Assembly (NCBI GenBank): GCA_027533185.1
Contig: JAPZTS010000011.1
Coordinates: 1 to 64,000 of the forward strand
Reading direction: 5' to 3'
Origin: Leptospira sp.
GTDB lineage: Bacteria > Spirochaetota > Leptospiria > Leptospirales > Leptospiraceae
DNA length: 64,000 bases
Shown here piece by piece: positions 43,524 through 53,581 of the stretch. A model generated the notes under the pieces. It did no database searches, was not told where the DNA came from, and was given only the letters and a program-made list of their open reading frames with translations. Numbering within the stretch: the first letter of the stretch is position 1; every line of letters starts with the position of its first letter. The position numbers were made by a program, and so were the translations under genes.

Positions 43524-45461
43524 ATGCCAGCCAATTTGCCCGAGCTCTTTAAAGAGAGTGCTGAAAAATTTGGGAATCGCCCTGCTTTTGTTAGTAAAGA
43601 TGAATCTAAAAGTTACAAACCTGTCAACTTTAAAGAGTTATACGAACAAGGTCTTAACTTAGCTGAAGCCCTCATCGACCTAGGTGTAAATGCTCGAGAA
43701 AATGTAGCCCTACTAGCAGACAATCGTCTAGAGTGGATTGTCTCCGACTATGGAATTCTGATGACGGGTGCCTGCGATGTACCGCGTGGTACAGATATTA
43801 CGGACTCGGAAATTGTCTATATTCTCAATCATTGTGAAGCAAAAGTCATTTTTCTCGAAAATGATAAAATGTTGGAAAAATACCAAAAAAACAGATCTCA
43901 ATTAGAACATGCAAAAACTCTAATAGTGATGGATAAAAAGTCTGTTGCTACTGGTGTATTAAAACTCTATGATCTAATTGAAAAGGGAAAAGACCTTCGT
44001 GCCAAAGGCAGCCGCAAAGCAGAAGAACGTATTTCTGGAATCAAACCTGATGATCTATTTACCATAATTTATACTTCTGGAACTACCGGTATGCCTAAGG
44101 GTGTAATGCTCACTCATAGCAACATGATACACCAAACGCGTGTGATTTTAGGTTCCATGATTGATATTAAATCAGAAGAGCGTATGTTATCCATTCTTCC
44201 TGTTTGGCACGTATTTGAAAGGGTATTTGAATATCTTGCGATTGCAGCTGGTTGTGCTACGTATTACACAAACGTACGAGATCTCAGAGATGATATGAAA
44301 AAAGCTAAGCCAACCTTTATGGCATCAGCTCCAAGGCTTTGGGAAAGTATTTATAACGGAATCTATACGAGAATCAATGATCCAAAGCAGACTCCAGCAA
44401 TCCGAAGAGGGTTGTTTCGAACTGCTTATTTCTTCTCCAAGAATTTTAACGCATCGCTTAGATTTTTGAAAGGAAACCAAGTTGATTACACAGGTAGAAA
44501 TCCGATTGTATCATTGTTTTTGGGTATATTCCATTTTTTGATAGCATTGTTAACTTTTATCCCATACCTCTTACTTGACTTAATTGTTTTATCGAAAATT
44601 AGAGAAGCAACAGGTGGAGAGCTTAAGGCGTCTGTCTCCGGCGGGGGCGCTTTGCAGAAACATGTGGATGCCTTCTTCAATGACATTGGAATTAATGTTT
44701 TAGAAGGTTATGGAATGACGGAAACTTCGCCTGTTATTTCTGTGAGAACTTTCAAGCAACTTGTGCAGGGAAGCGTGGGCGCTATCACTCCAGAAGCGGA
44801 AGTTCAGATTCGCGATGATTCTGGCAAAGTTTTAACACATGTAGATTCCAACCAAAAGATCATTGCTGGAAAGTTGGGAGCTCGTGGTGTGATCCATATC
44901 CGTGGACCTCAAGTAATGAAGGGGTATTATAAAAACCCAGAGACAACTGCAAAAGTTCTTAAAGATGGATGGATGGACACAGGTGATATTGGGATGTTCA
45001 ATTTCAAAAAGACCCTTACGATCACTGGTCGTGCGAAAGATACTGTTGTACTTCTTGGTGGCGAGAATGTGGAGCCAGTTCCAATCGAGAATAAACTTAC
45101 GGAATCACCCTATATATTCCAGTGTATGGTAGTCGGTCAAGATCAGAAAAATTTAGGTGCCATTGTGGTTCCCGATTTTGATGTTCTTGGGGAATGGGCG
45201 AAGGAAAATGGGATTCAGGAAACGGACAAACAAAAACTGATTGAAAACCCAAAAGTCTTGGATTTCTATAAAAAAGAGATCAAAGCACTCAACAATACCA
45301 AAACTGGTTTTAAATCATTTGAACAAGTGACTCCATTTTTCCTAATTACAAAGCAATTTGAGGTGGGTGATGAGCTTACAAACCTTCACAAAATGAAACG
45401 GCATTTGATTACGGAGAAGTATAAGGATAAAATCGCAAGCCTTTACGCTGGCGATACCTAA
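43524..45461 (+). CDS. Long-chain fatty acid--CoA ligase (AMP-binding)
   Basis: A 645-residue acyl-CoA synthetase of the adenylate-forming family. ATP/AMP motifs are [20 protein letters not shown] (P-loop), [11 protein letters not shown] and [11 protein letters not shown], and [18 protein letters not shown] hydrophobic insertion ([28 protein letters not shown], about residues 325-355) suggests membrane association, as in eukaryotic-like FadD/FAA enzymes. Leptospires live on exogenous long-chain fatty acids through beta-oxidation, so this is a central role. A strong AAGGAG precedes the ATG. It is a standalone unit. Confidence 0.9.
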   Translation: MPANLPELFKESAEKFGNRPAFVSKDESKSYKPVNFKELYEQGLNLAEALIDLGVNARENVALLADNRLEWIVSDYGILMTGACDVPRGTDITDSEIVYILNHCEAKVIFLENDKMLEKYQKNRSQLEHAKTLIVMDKKSVATGVLKLYDLIEKGKDLRAKGSRKAEERISGIKPDDLFTIIYTSGTTGMPKGVMLTHSNMIHQTRVILGSMIDIKSEERMLSILPVWHVFERVFEYLAIAAGCATYYTNVRDLRDDMKKAKPTFMASAPRLWESIYNGIYTRINDPKQTPAIRRGLFRTAYFFSKNFNASLRFLKGNQVDYTGRNPIVSLFLGIFHFLIALLTFIPYLLLDLIVLSKIREATGGELKASVSGGGALQKHVDAFFNDIGINVLEGYGMTETSPVISVRTFKQLVQGSVGAITPEAEVQIRDDSGKVLTHVDSNQKIIAGKLGARGVIHIRGPQVMKGYYKNPETTAKVLKDGWMDTGDIGMFNFKKTLTITGRAKDTVVLLGGENVEPVPIENKLTESPYIFQCMVVGQDQKNLGAIVVPDFDVLGEWAKENGIQETDKQKLIENPKVLDFYKKEIKALNNTKTGFKSFEQVTPFFLITKQFEVGDELTNLHKMKRHLITEKYKDKIASLYAGDT

Positions 45462-45475
45462 ATCTTACAATCTGG

Positions 45476-46201
45476 TTGGGTAATTCTATCCCAACCAGAA
45501 TTTCCGCTCTTCCGCTCCGAGGTTTTGCCGATAGATACATTGTGAATCTATCCGAAAACGAACCAAAATATTCGGCATCTTCAGTTTTTTATCCATACCA
45601 ACATCATGATTACTATGCGATGGACTCATTATTCCTCTCTCCTTTTAAAGAGGAAGAGATTTGGGATTTCCATGCTGTGAGTCACTTCCAATTGGGGACC
45701 TTTGGTTTTTTTGCCCTTCGGGCTTTCCTTAGACAGTCCCTTGGATTGAGTGCAGTGCAAGCAACAGGGCTTTCCAGGCAATGGCGGAGTCATCTTGCTA
45801 AAGTTCAATTAGATGACTATCCTATTTCCTTTTTAGATTTTATTCCGAGTTTGGTATCTTCTGAATCTAGATTTGAAACTGAGTTTTTAACTGAATCAGG
45901 ATTGGAAAAAAGAATTTCACTAAAGCATGAAAAAGAAGGTAAAGCTACAATGATCCATATGGCGTTTGGCAATAAAGAATCTATGCCTCTTGGCGTGAGT
46001 GAATTTATGCAAGATTTTTTGAGTTTTTCTCAAAAGGAGCATTCGATAGTGACCGCCTACATACGAAAGGAAAACTCAAGTTATCTGTATATGAACGGGA
46101 GAGAAGGTAACCCTCGCGTTTTTTATCGTGAAAGTAATGTAGAACATGCTAATTTTTTGTTTTTGGTTGCTAACTTAGAGAAAAAAAAATTACTCCGTTA
46201 A
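45476..46201 (+). CDS. Hypothetical protein
   Basis: A 241-residue soluble protein without a signal peptide or known motif. It starts at a TTG 14 bases after the acyl-CoA synthetase gene; the only early ATG (about residue 49) would remove conserved-looking sequence, so the start is uncertain. Proximity suggests co-transcription with the ligase. The last 12 bases overlap the convergent LON-domain gene. One possible guess from the middle part (HFQLGTFGFFALRAFLRQSLGLSAVQATGLSRQW) is an acyl-carrier or phosphopantetheinyl-transferase-like fold; I do not rely on it. Confidence 0.55.
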   Translation: MGNSIPTRISALPLRGFADRYIVNLSENEPKYSASSVFYPYQHHDYYAMDSLFLSPFKEEEIWDFHAVSHFQLGTFGFFALRAFLRQSLGLSAVQATGLSRQWRSHLAKVQLDDYPISFLDFIPSLVSSESRFETEFLTESGLEKRISLKHEKEGKATMIHMAFGNKESMPLGVSEFMQDFLSFSQKEHSIVTAYIRKENSSYLYMNGREGNPRVFYRESNVEHANFLFLVANLEKKKLLR

Positions 46202-46798
46202 ATTGAGTTCCAAAAGAATCTCATGAAGTCGTTTGGATTTTGATTTTAGATTCGTTTCTTCTAAGATTTCTTGTCTAGTTTTAAAATCAAAATACAGAAT
46301 AGATGAAATAAAGTCTACAGGGTATGGATGTTCAAAAATTTGATTCATCTTCAGAATTAAAGATTCATCCGCTCCTTCTGAAAGTAAAATTCGCTTTGTT
46401 AGGTGAAGCAACTCATCTAGACGTTCTGAAAACTCCAAATCATTTTTTGGATTTTTTTCATGAACTCTTCTATCAGCCTGGCTTATATAGAATGGATCTG
46501 TTGAATCTAAGCTCAGTAACGTGGCTGTCCCAAGTCCTTCAATGAGAATGTTCGATCTTCCGTCTAGTAGTGTCTCTTTTTGGATTACATGACCATAACC
46601 AACTATTTCAGGGAGAGGTGGGTGCCCTAAACCTTTCCATGTTTTTGGATAGGGAGCTAGTCCTATTTCACCACCGTTTTCCATTGTAAATTCCAACATA
46701 GATCGATACCTTGGCTCAAAAATATGTAAGGGTAAAAACGTTCCTGGATACAGAAAAACTTCTGGGAGTGGAAACAGTGGCAAGGTGAAGGTTGACAC
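46190..46798 (-). CDS. LON substrate-binding-domain protein
   Basis: About 202 residues, essentially all a LON N-terminal domain: LPLFPLPEVFLYPGTFLPLHIFEPRYRSMLEF, then IGLAPYP and GYGHVIQKETLLDGRSNILIEGLGTATL. A helical tail follows. It lacks the AAA+ ATPase and Ser-Lys protease domains, as in stand-alone LON-domain proteins of unknown role. The frame is open back to 46987 through the divergent hldA-like gene, so I take the GTG at 46798, close to the domain start. TTG 46804 is also possible. Confidence 0.75.
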   Translation of the reverse strand: MSTFTLPLFPLPEVFLYPGTFLPLHIFEPRYRSMLEFTMENGGEIGLAPYPKTWKGLGHPPLPEIVGYGHVIQKETLLDGRSNILIEGLGTATLLSLDSTDPFYISQADRRVHEKNPKNDLEFSERLDELLHLTKRILLSEGADESLILKMNQIFEHPYPVDFISSILYFDFKTRQEILEETNLKSKSKRLHEILLELNLTE

Positions 46799-46857
46799 AA
46801 GCAAAGCATTCCGATTGGATGTATAGTTGTAAATACAATTCTGGAAAATAGGCCTGC

Positions 46858-47871
46858 TTGAAAATTTCAAAACAAACTCTTGAATCTGCTTTTGAAAAAA
46901 TCTCCCGAATGAAAATTCTTGTGATTGGAGATTTGATTTTAGATGAATACCTGATCGGATCGGTTGAAAGAATTTCTCCTGAAGCACCCGTACCAGTTGT
47001 TTGGGTCCGCAAGGAATCTCAAACCTTAGGTGGATCGGGCAATGTGATTAAAAACTTAGCTTCTTTGGGCATTTCTTCGATTGTATTCGGTAGAATAGGA
47101 AAAGACAAAGCTGGCGAGACTCTTCGAGATTTAGTTTTGGATTCGAATGTACAAACGGGAGATTTGAACTTGATGGTCTCCGATGCCGTTCCTACCATAT
47201 GCAAGACAAGAATCATTGCCTCAAACCAGCAAGTTTGTAGAGTCGATAGAGAAGAAATTATTCCTCTAAAGTTGCAGGAAGAAAATCAAATTCTAACACT
47301 GTTCCAAACAAAAATTAAGGAGGCCGATGCCGTAATTCTCTCAGATTATGACAAAGGTTATTTTACTCCAAGATTGATTGAAGGATTGATTCAAATTTGT
47401 TTAAATGAAAAAAAGATAGTAACAGTAGATCCACAGGTAAGTCACTTCTTTCTCTATAAAGGTATACAAATCATGACGCCAAACCATCATGAGGCGGGAA
47501 AAGCTATATCAAAAAAATTAATAACCACAGAAGAAATTGAATCAGCTTGTATCCAAATTTCCGATAAACTCCAATCTGATGCAGTTATGATTACACGAGG
47601 AGATAAAGGAATGTCAATTTATGAATCGAAACAAAAAGCCTTCACTCATATCCCCACTGTGGCAAAAGAAGTTTTTGATGTAACAGGTGCAGGTGATACG
47701 GTCATCACTACTTACACTGCCTTTTTGGCAGCAGGTCTACCTGTACCTTTAGCAAGTCTTGTCTCAAATGTGAGTGCTGGTATTGTAGTAGGAAAATTAG
47801 GTGCGGCCACGGTCACAACGAAAGAGATTTTGTTAGAACTGCAAAACTTAGGATTTTTGGAGGGTATATGA
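46858..47871 (+). CDS. rfaE1: D-glycero-beta-D-manno-heptose-7-phosphate kinase (HldE domain I, RfaE1)
   Basis: A 337-residue PfkB/ribokinase-family enzyme that phosphorylates heptose-7-phosphate to the 1,7-bisphosphate. Motifs are VIGDLILDEYLIGSVERISPEAPVPVV, LGGSGNVIKNLASLG and the anion-hole/catalytic DVTGAGDTVITTYTAFLAAG with the base aspartate. In E. coli it is fused to the adenylyltransferase in HldE; here the two halves are separate genes overlapping by 4 bases. It starts at TTG before the usual N-terminal helix. Confidence 0.9.
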   Translation: MKISKQTLESAFEKISRMKILVIGDLILDEYLIGSVERISPEAPVPVVWVRKESQTLGGSGNVIKNLASLGISSIVFGRIGKDKAGETLRDLVLDSNVQTGDLNLMVSDAVPTICKTRIIASNQQVCRVDREEIIPLKLQEENQILTLFQTKIKEADAVILSDYDKGYFTPRLIEGLIQICLNEKKIVTVDPQVSHFFLYKGIQIMTPNHHEAGKAISKKLITTEEIESACIQISDKLQSDAVMITRGDKGMSIYESKQKAFTHIPTVAKEVFDVTGAGDTVITTYTAFLAAGLPVPLASLVSNVSAGIVVGKLGAATVTTKEILLELQNLGFLEGI

Positions 47872-48356
47872 GTTTTTTAGAACAGATGAATTCAAAAATT
47901 GTCCCGAAAGAAAATATAGCTGGGTTAAAAAAAAAGTTAGAAGGAAAGACAGTCGTATTTACCAACGGATGCTTTGATATCCTCCACCCAGGTCATGTTA
48001 CCTACTTAGCAAAAGCGAGGGATTTGGGAGACTATCTTTGGGTAGGTGTAAATACCGATGCGAGTATCCGAAGGTTGAAAGGAGAAACCAGACCAGTGAA
48101 TTCCTGCTCTGATAGAATTGCCGTACTTTCTGCCCTTGCTTCCGTCGATTTTCTCACACCATTTGAAGAAGACACACCCATTGAGCTTTTATTGGAAATC
48201 CGTCCGCAAATCCATACCAAAGGTGGGGACTATGTGATCGAGAAACTACCTGAATATGCATTTCTAATGGAAATTGGCGCAAAAATTAAAATCTTACCTT
48301 TTGTGGAGGGAAAATCGACTACAAACATTTTGGAAAAAGCAAAATCGCTCTCCTAA
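47868..48356 (+). CDS. rfaE2: D-glycero-beta-D-manno-heptose-1-phosphate adenylyltransferase (HldE domain II, RfaE2)
   Basis: A 162-residue nucleotidyltransferase making ADP-heptose. The HxGH motif is in FTNGCFDILHPGHVTYLAKAR, the end motif in VEGKSTTNILEKAK, and the middle holds WVGVNTDASIRRLKGETRPVN. It is the adenylyl half of HldE as a separate gene. The ATG overlaps the kinase stop (ATGA). The phosphatase step (GmhB) is not in this window. Confidence 0.92.
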   Translation: MSFLEQMNSKIVPKENIAGLKKKLEGKTVVFTNGCFDILHPGHVTYLAKARDLGDYLWVGVNTDASIRRLKGETRPVNSCSDRIAVLSALASVDFLTPFEEDTPIELLLEIRPQIHTKGGDYVIEKLPEYAFLMEIGAKIKILPFVEGKSTTNILEKAKSLS

Positions 48357-48419
48357 ACGTATTGATTTTCGACCCAAATTCCAACACTCTGTAAAAAACA
48401 AGAGTTCTTGAGGTCCGAA

Positions 48420-50042
48420 TTGTCTAAGACAAAGTATATTTTTATCACTGGTGGGGTTTCCTCTTCCCTTGGGAAGGGCGTAACCGTTGCCGCATTAGGT
48501 TGCCTGCTGGAGGCAAGAGGGTATTCTGTATCCTTACAAAAAATGGACCCTTATATCAATATTGACCCAGGAACGATGAGTCCCTACCAGCATGGGGAAG
48601 TGTATGTGACAGAGGATGGTGCGGAAACGGATTTGGATTTGGGCTATTACGAACGATTTACCAAATCTAGTTTTTCCAGGAAAAATTCTGTTTCCACAGG
48701 CCAGATATACCACGCAGTCATTGAACGGGAACGAAAGGGCGATTACCTGGGAAGAACCGTTCAAGTTGTACCACATATCACAAATGAGATACGAAACAGA
48801 ATATACCTACTATCTCGGGATAGTGAGCCTGATTTTGTAATTGTAGAAATCGGTGGGACCGTGGGTGATATTGAGTCAGTTCCATTTTTAGAAGCAATTC
48901 GCCAAATGCGTTACGAACATGGAAGTAGTCAGGTTTTGTTTGTTCACCTAACGCTGGTCCCAACGATCACTGCTGCTGGAGAAGCAAAAACAAAACCGAC
49001 ACAACACTCAGTAAAGGAACTTTTGGCATTGGGAATCCAACCAGATATTTTGATTTGTCGCATCAACAAACCAATGTCCAAAGAAATGAAAAACAAAATT
49101 TCACTATTTTGTAACGTCAAAGATCAGAATGTTATCTCGGCGGTTGATATTTCAACAAGTATATATGAAATCCCAATTATGTATCGGGAAGAAAAACTCG
49201 ACGAAGTTGTCTTGAATGCACTTGGCATGGACTTGCGAAAGTTAAATTTTACTCATTGGGAAAATTTAGTAAAAAAAATACGTAATGCAAAAAAATCCGT
49301 AAAAATTGCAGTAATTGGAAAATACATTTCACTGCAGGATGCCTACAGATCGGTGTATGAATCCCTCGCACATGGAGGCATTGCCAATGATGTTGCTGTA
49401 AATGTGATCAAACTCAATCCCGAAGAAATTGATAGTAAGAATGTAAAGGAACTACTCAAAGGTGTACATGGTGTACTAGTTCCTGGTGGATTTGGCGAGA
49501 GAGGGATCGAAGGAAAGATTTTGTCCATTCAATATGCACGGACGAAACAAATTCCTTTTTTAGGAATCTGTTTGGGTATGCAATGTGCAGTCATCGAATT
49601 CGGACGAAATGTTCTCGGATTCAAAGATGCCAATTCAACTGAGTTCCAACCCAATGTAGAATATCCTGTCATTTCTATGATTGAAGAACAGATGGAAATA
49701 GAGAGAATGGGAGGCACAATGAGACTCGGTGCATATCCATGTAAGCTAAAAAAGGGAAGTTTGGCATTTTCGGAATACAAACAGGAAAAGATTTCGGAAC
49801 GACATAGACATAGATTTGAGTTCACTCTACGATTTAAAGAAGATTATGAAAAAAAAGGAATGAATATTTCTGGTTTTTCACCTGATGAAAGTTTGGTGGA
49901 GATTGTAGAAATACCAAATCATCCTTGGTTTATTGGGGTTCAGTTTCACCCCGAGTTCCAGTCAAAACCCACAGACCCACATCCTTTATTTAGCGGTTTT
50001 ATAAAGGCTGCATCCAAACTTTCCAAAAAAACGGAGGAATAG
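48420..50042 (+). CDS. pyrG: CTP synthase
   Basis: PyrG aminates UTP to CTP. The 540-residue protein has an N-terminal synthetase domain (KYIFITGGVSSSLGKGVTVAALGCLLEARGY with the P-loop, and DPYINIDPGTMSPYQHGEVYVTEDGAETDLDLGYYERF). A C-terminal class I glutamine amidotransferase domain follows (LVPGGFGERGIEGK, nucleophile in FLGICLGMQCAVIEF, and GVQFHPEFQSKP with the catalytic His/Glu). I choose the TTG at 48420, which follows TGAGG and gives the family's usual N terminus, over the TTG at 48408. Confidence 0.95.
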   Translation: MSKTKYIFITGGVSSSLGKGVTVAALGCLLEARGYSVSLQKMDPYINIDPGTMSPYQHGEVYVTEDGAETDLDLGYYERFTKSSFSRKNSVSTGQIYHAVIERERKGDYLGRTVQVVPHITNEIRNRIYLLSRDSEPDFVIVEIGGTVGDIESVPFLEAIRQMRYEHGSSQVLFVHLTLVPTITAAGEAKTKPTQHSVKELLALGIQPDILICRINKPMSKEMKNKISLFCNVKDQNVISAVDISTSIYEIPIMYREEKLDEVVLNALGMDLRKLNFTHWENLVKKIRNAKKSVKIAVIGKYISLQDAYRSVYESLAHGGIANDVAVNVIKLNPEEIDSKNVKELLKGVHGVLVPGGFGERGIEGKILSIQYARTKQIPFLGICLGMQCAVIEFGRNVLGFKDANSTEFQPNVEYPVISMIEEQMEIERMGGTMRLGAYPCKLKKGSLAFSEYKQEKISERHRHRFEFTLRFKEDYEKKGMNISGFSPDESLVEIVEIPNHPWFIGVQFHPEFQSKPTDPHPLFSGFIKAASKLSKKTEE

Positions 50043-50043
50043 T

Positions 50044-50892
50044 ATGTACGATATGATCACAGAACGAGATTTTTTTGGTAAGAAAATTGGTGGGAAACAT
50101 CCATTTTTTTTGATATCGGGACCTTGCGTAATGGAAAACCAAGATTTACTCGATCGAGTTTGCGGAGAAATGAAATCCATATGTGATGAATTGGGAATCG
50201 TATATATTTTTAAGTCCTCTTTTGACAAAGCAAATCGATCGTCTATCAACTCGTATCGGGGACCAGGGATAGATGAAGGTAGAAGGCTGCTAGATTTTAT
50301 TAAAAATAAATACAATGTTCCAGTCCTTACCGACATACACGAAACAATACAGGTGGATCCGTTGAAGGATACAGTGGACATATTTCAGATCCCAGCATTT
50401 TTATGCCGACAAACAGATCTTATATCGAAAGCCGCATCTACCGGTAAATGGGTGAATGTAAAAAAAGGGCAGTTTTTAGCTCCAGAAGATACAAGACATA
50501 TCAAAACCAAAATCCAAGAATCGGGATCAGAAAAGTACCTAGTTACGGAAAGAGGGGCAAGTTTTGGGTATGGGAATCTAGTCTTCGATGTTCGTGCTCT
50601 ACCCATGATTCATAAATATGATATTCCAATTGTCTACGATGGAACTCATTCCGCGCAACTTCCTGGAGCTGCTGGAAATATTACAGGTGGGGTTCGTGAG
50701 TTTATACCTCACATGATGCGGGCTGCAGTGAGTGTAGGTATAGAAGGTTTATTTATGGAAGTTCATCCTGATCCAGAAAACGCACTCTCGGATGCAACCA
50801 CTCAGTTTCCTCTTTCAAAGGCAAAAAAGCTTTTGAAGGACTTACTAACCATCGATCGACTTGTAAAGGGATCGATATTAGAAGAAAGTTAA
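50044..50892 (+). CDS. kdsA: 3-deoxy-8-phosphooctulonate (Kdo-8-P) synthase
   Basis: KdsA condenses arabinose-5-phosphate with PEP to make the Kdo precursor for lipopolysaccharide. The 282-residue protein shows FLISGPCVMENQDL, FKSSFDKANRSS, TDIHE, ERGASFGYGNLVFDVRALP and MEVHPDPENALSDATTQ, all typical of the family. In metal-dependent members the active-site metal ligands are Cys, His, Glu and Asp; the Cys (SGPCV), His (EVHPDP) and Asp residues are present, so this is probably a metal-dependent enzyme. GGAGGA precedes the ATG. It leads directly into lptC. Confidence 0.95.
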   Translation: MYDMITERDFFGKKIGGKHPFFLISGPCVMENQDLLDRVCGEMKSICDELGIVYIFKSSFDKANRSSINSYRGPGIDEGRRLLDFIKNKYNVPVLTDIHETIQVDPLKDTVDIFQIPAFLCRQTDLISKAASTGKWVNVKKGQFLAPEDTRHIKTKIQESGSEKYLVTERGASFGYGNLVFDVRALPMIHKYDIPIVYDGTHSAQLPGAAGNITGGVREFIPHMMRAAVSVGIEGLFMEVHPDPENALSDATTQFPLSKAKKLLKDLLTIDRLVKGSILEES

Positions 50893-50899
50893 GTATATC

Positions 50900-51442
50900 A
50901 TGAAACGATTTCTTATTCTTTTTCTATTCTTAATTTTCAATTGTAAGGAAAAGGAATATCTGCGTGTTGAACAAGAGAAAGAATCTGGTTCTATGATTTC
51001 TATGCGCAATTTTGATCGTAGTTCTTTTAAGGAAGACGGAGAGCTCGAATGGAAATTACACGGTGATGAGTCCTATGTTTTTCCAAAGGAAAATCGAACC
51101 ATAGTTTATGGTTTCTCTTTTTTACAATATGAAAAGGGTAAAAAAAAGTCTAGTATTACAGGTGAGCGCGGGGAAATCAATCATTCCGAAAAATCGGTTG
51201 AACTCAGCGGGAACGTGAGAGTGAAAACGGACGATGGAAAATATATAGAATCTGATTCTCTCCATTACAATCTAGAAGATAAAACCTTAACGTCTGATGC
51301 AGAAGTGTTGGTGTATTCAGATGGAACAACGATTAGAGGGAAGGGACTTCGTGCTGATAAATCTATTAACAAATTTACAATCTTAAAACCAAGTGCGATT
51401 ACTGTGGGAGGATCCTCTCCTCTCAAGGAAAAAGAAAAATAG
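50900..51442 (+). CDS. LptC-like LPS export lipoprotein
   Basis: A 180-residue protein with a short lipoprotein signal (FLILFLFLIFNC, Cys at about residue 15). An OstA/LptC-like domain built of repeated strands follows (GELEWKLHGDESYVFPKENRTIVYGFSFLQYEKGKKKSSITGERGEI, VELSGNVRVKTDDGKYIESDSLHYNLEDKTLTS). LptC is usually anchored by a membrane helix; here the anchor is lipid. Its position right before the lptA- and lptB-like genes supports the call. It extracts LPS from the LptBFG transporter and hands it to LptA. Confidence 0.82.
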   Translation: MKRFLILFLFLIFNCKEKEYLRVEQEKESGSMISMRNFDRSSFKEDGELEWKLHGDESYVFPKENRTIVYGFSFLQYEKGKKKSSITGERGEINHSEKSVELSGNVRVKTDDGKYIESDSLHYNLEDKTLTSDAEVLVYSDGTTIRGKGLRADKSINKFTILKPSAITVGGSSPLKEKEK

Positions 51443-51443
51443 G

Positions 51444-52808
51444 ATGAAGATTGCTCTAGTATTCATTTGTCTTTTCATCTTGGGAATATCGGCATCTCCC
51501 TTGCGAAGTAGAGAGTCATTACCTATTTTATTTGGAACTGAAGATTTTTTTAGGTCTGAGCCTGGGTTCAAGCCAGAAGTTAACAATAAACCAAAGAAGG
51601 AAAAGATTCCTATCCTTTGGGGTGGAAACAGCTTAACTCAGGAAGAAAGGTTAGTCAATGGCATTCAAATGAAAACCTTTATTTTGGGTGGTGGAGCCTA
51701 TATCCAACACAAGTCGATAAGACTGATGGCAAAGGAAATTGAAATAATCGGAGAGGATGCACTCGTAGGTAACTTGAAAGGTCAAGTTATTGTTGAGGAT
51801 TCGGAAAATGGTATGACCCTTTATGCTTTGAAAGGTGTTTACAATAAGATGGAAGGTACGGTGAGTTTGGAGAACAAACCGTTTTTAGTTCAAAAAAAAG
51901 ACAACAAACGTGTAAAGATTAAATGTGATTCTATCGTCCGTTATTTAGAAGAAGCAAAAACGAATCTTTCTGGCCCTGTAGTAGTAACTTCCAACGACTT
52001 CCAGCTGTTTGGTGAGAATGCGGTTTTTTTAGAGAAGGAGAACCGAATTGATTTGCAAGGTGAGCCTTTTTTATTTTCTGAAAGCAGATATCTTATCGGG
52101 AACTCTTTGAACTATTTCGTAAAAGAAGCTACTATTAGTTTGAAGGGTGATGCAAACATATACCAGGTTAGCTTTGAACGTGGAAAAAAATCGAAGATAG
52201 AAGAAAACAAATCCGAAGAGCCAAAAAAAATCCGAAGGATATCAATGTTTTCTGGAGATGCCTTGAGTCATTTGAGTAAAGGTAAGGAGTCTGTGACTTC
52301 AATGAACGGGAATGCTTATTTGTATCGCGAGACATCCGAATTCAGGGCAAATGATATCGAAAGCCGAAGAAATAACGAAGAAATTATCGCTATCGGAAAT
52401 GTGAGCTTTATAGATAAAGAGAGTTTTTACAAAATGGAAGGTGGACTTTTGAAACATGATAAAAGTAAAAAGTACTCCTATCTTACCGAAAACCCAAAGA
52501 TATACTTTTTAGATAAAAAAGATCTATCCGAAAAGGGTAATCTCAGTGCGGTTGTTTTGGAGCGTTTCGAGGATCGCAATGAAATGGTATCGCGAGGCAA
52601 TGTCGTCGTTGAAACTCTTTCCGCCAAAGCAAAAGGTGAGTTTGCAACTTATTTCGAAAAAGAAGACCGACTCGTTTTAGAAGGAAATCCAAGTTTGGTA
52701 AAAGACAATACTCAGGTTTCGAGTGGAAAGATTATTATGTTTCCAAAAGAAGACAAGGTTCTCCTTTCCGATGGTTTAAAGGTAATTCCCAATGCCCCGA
52801 AAAAGTAA
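51444..52808 (+). CDS. lptA: Long LptA/OstA-like periplasmic LPS transport protein
   Basis: A 454-residue secreted protein (signal peptide [16 protein letters not shown]) made of repeated OstA/LptA beta-strand segments. Examples are [22 protein letters not shown], [75 protein letters not shown] and [20 protein letters not shown]. Typical LptA is about 185 residues; this one could hold two or three jellyroll units in one chain. It should form the periplasmic bridge carrying LPS to LptD. Its 3' end overlaps lptB by 17 bases. Confidence 0.84.
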   Translation: MKIALVFICLFILGISASPLRSRESLPILFGTEDFFRSEPGFKPEVNNKPKKEKIPILWGGNSLTQEERLVNGIQMKTFILGGGAYIQHKSIRLMAKEIEIIGEDALVGNLKGQVIVEDSENGMTLYALKGVYNKMEGTVSLENKPFLVQKKDNKRVKIKCDSIVRYLEEAKTNLSGPVVVTSNDFQLFGENAVFLEKENRIDLQGEPFLFSESRYLIGNSLNYFVKEATISLKGDANIYQVSFERGKKSKIEENKSEEPKKIRRISMFSGDALSHLSKGKESVTSMNGNAYLYRETSEFRANDIESRRNNEEIIAIGNVSFIDKESFYKMEGGLLKHDKSKKYSYLTENPKIYFLDKKDLSEKGNLSAVVLERFEDRNEMVSRGNVVVETLSAKAKGEFATYFEKEDRLVLEGNPSLVKDNTQVSSGKIIMFPKEDKVLLSDGLKVIPNAPKK

Positions 52809-53580
52809 GTTAGAAAGCGAAACAAAATCAAAAGAAGCTTCAGATTTCCCACCAAACGTAAAAACGTTTCGGATGGAAAATTTAGTGAAAATTTACAACA
52901 AACGCAAGGTAGTCGATGGAGTAAGTTTTTTCATACGAAAAGGTGAAATCGTTGGGCTACTTGGGCCGAATGGTGCCGGAAAAACCACTAGTTTTTATAT
53001 GAGTGTCGGTTTCGTGACACCGGATGAAGGCAATGTATTTATTGATGGAGAGGATTTGACAAAGGCTCCCATGCATATTAGAGCTCGGATGGGTGTCGGT
53101 TATTTAGCTCAGGAAGCAAGTATATTTCGAAAACTTACTGTTGCAGAGAACTTGGAAGCCATTTTGGAAACAATGAATCTCCCGGGTGACGAAGTCATAC
53201 GTCGAAGAGATGAGCTTCTCATGGAACTCCAAATTATGAGAGTAGCAAATCAAAAAGGTTATACCTTGTCTGGTGGAGAACGAAGAAGGTGTGAAATTGC
53301 GAGAGCATTGGTGACGAATCCAGACTTTATCCTTTTAGATGAACCATTTGCAGGTGTTGACCCAATTGCTGTTAAAGATATACAAAATGTCATTCAATCG
53401 TTGAAACAGAGAGGGCTTGGTATTCTCATTACCGATCACAATGTTCGTGAGACATTAAAAATTACAGATCGAGCGTACATAATGTATAGTGGTAGAATTT
53501 TGATATCAGGAACCGCCGAGGATTTGGTCAGCGATCCAGAGACTCGAAGAATATACTTAGGTGAGGATTTTACACTCTAA
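52792..53580 (+). CDS. lptB: LPS export ABC transporter ATP-binding protein LptB
   Basis: A 262-residue ATPase powering LPS extraction from the inner membrane. Motifs are Walker [11 protein letters not shown]-loop [20 protein letters not shown] (the LptB-type wording), signature [15 protein letters not shown], Walker [17 protein letters not shown] and H-loop [10 protein letters not shown]. It has a polar N-terminal extension of about 25 residues. The permeases LptF/G are not in the window. rpoN follows after one base, the same neighbour as in many Proteobacteria. Confidence 0.95.
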   Translation: MPRKSKLESETKSKEASDFPPNVKTFRMENLVKIYNKRKVVDGVSFFIRKGEIVGLLGPNGAGKTTSFYMSVGFVTPDEGNVFIDGEDLTKAPMHIRARMGVGYLAQEASIFRKLTVAENLEAILETMNLPGDEVIRRRDELLMELQIMRVANQKGYTLSGGERRRCEIARALVTNPDFILLDEPFAGVDPIAVKDIQNVIQSLKQRGLGILITDHNVRETLKITDRAYIMYSGRILISGTAEDLVSDPETRRIYLGEDFTL

Positions 53581-53581
53581 A

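Noticed and set aside
48399..48410. Palindrome CAAGAGTTCTTG before pyrG
   Set aside because: Short, no T run and no relation to the known reiterative-G attenuation of pyrG.
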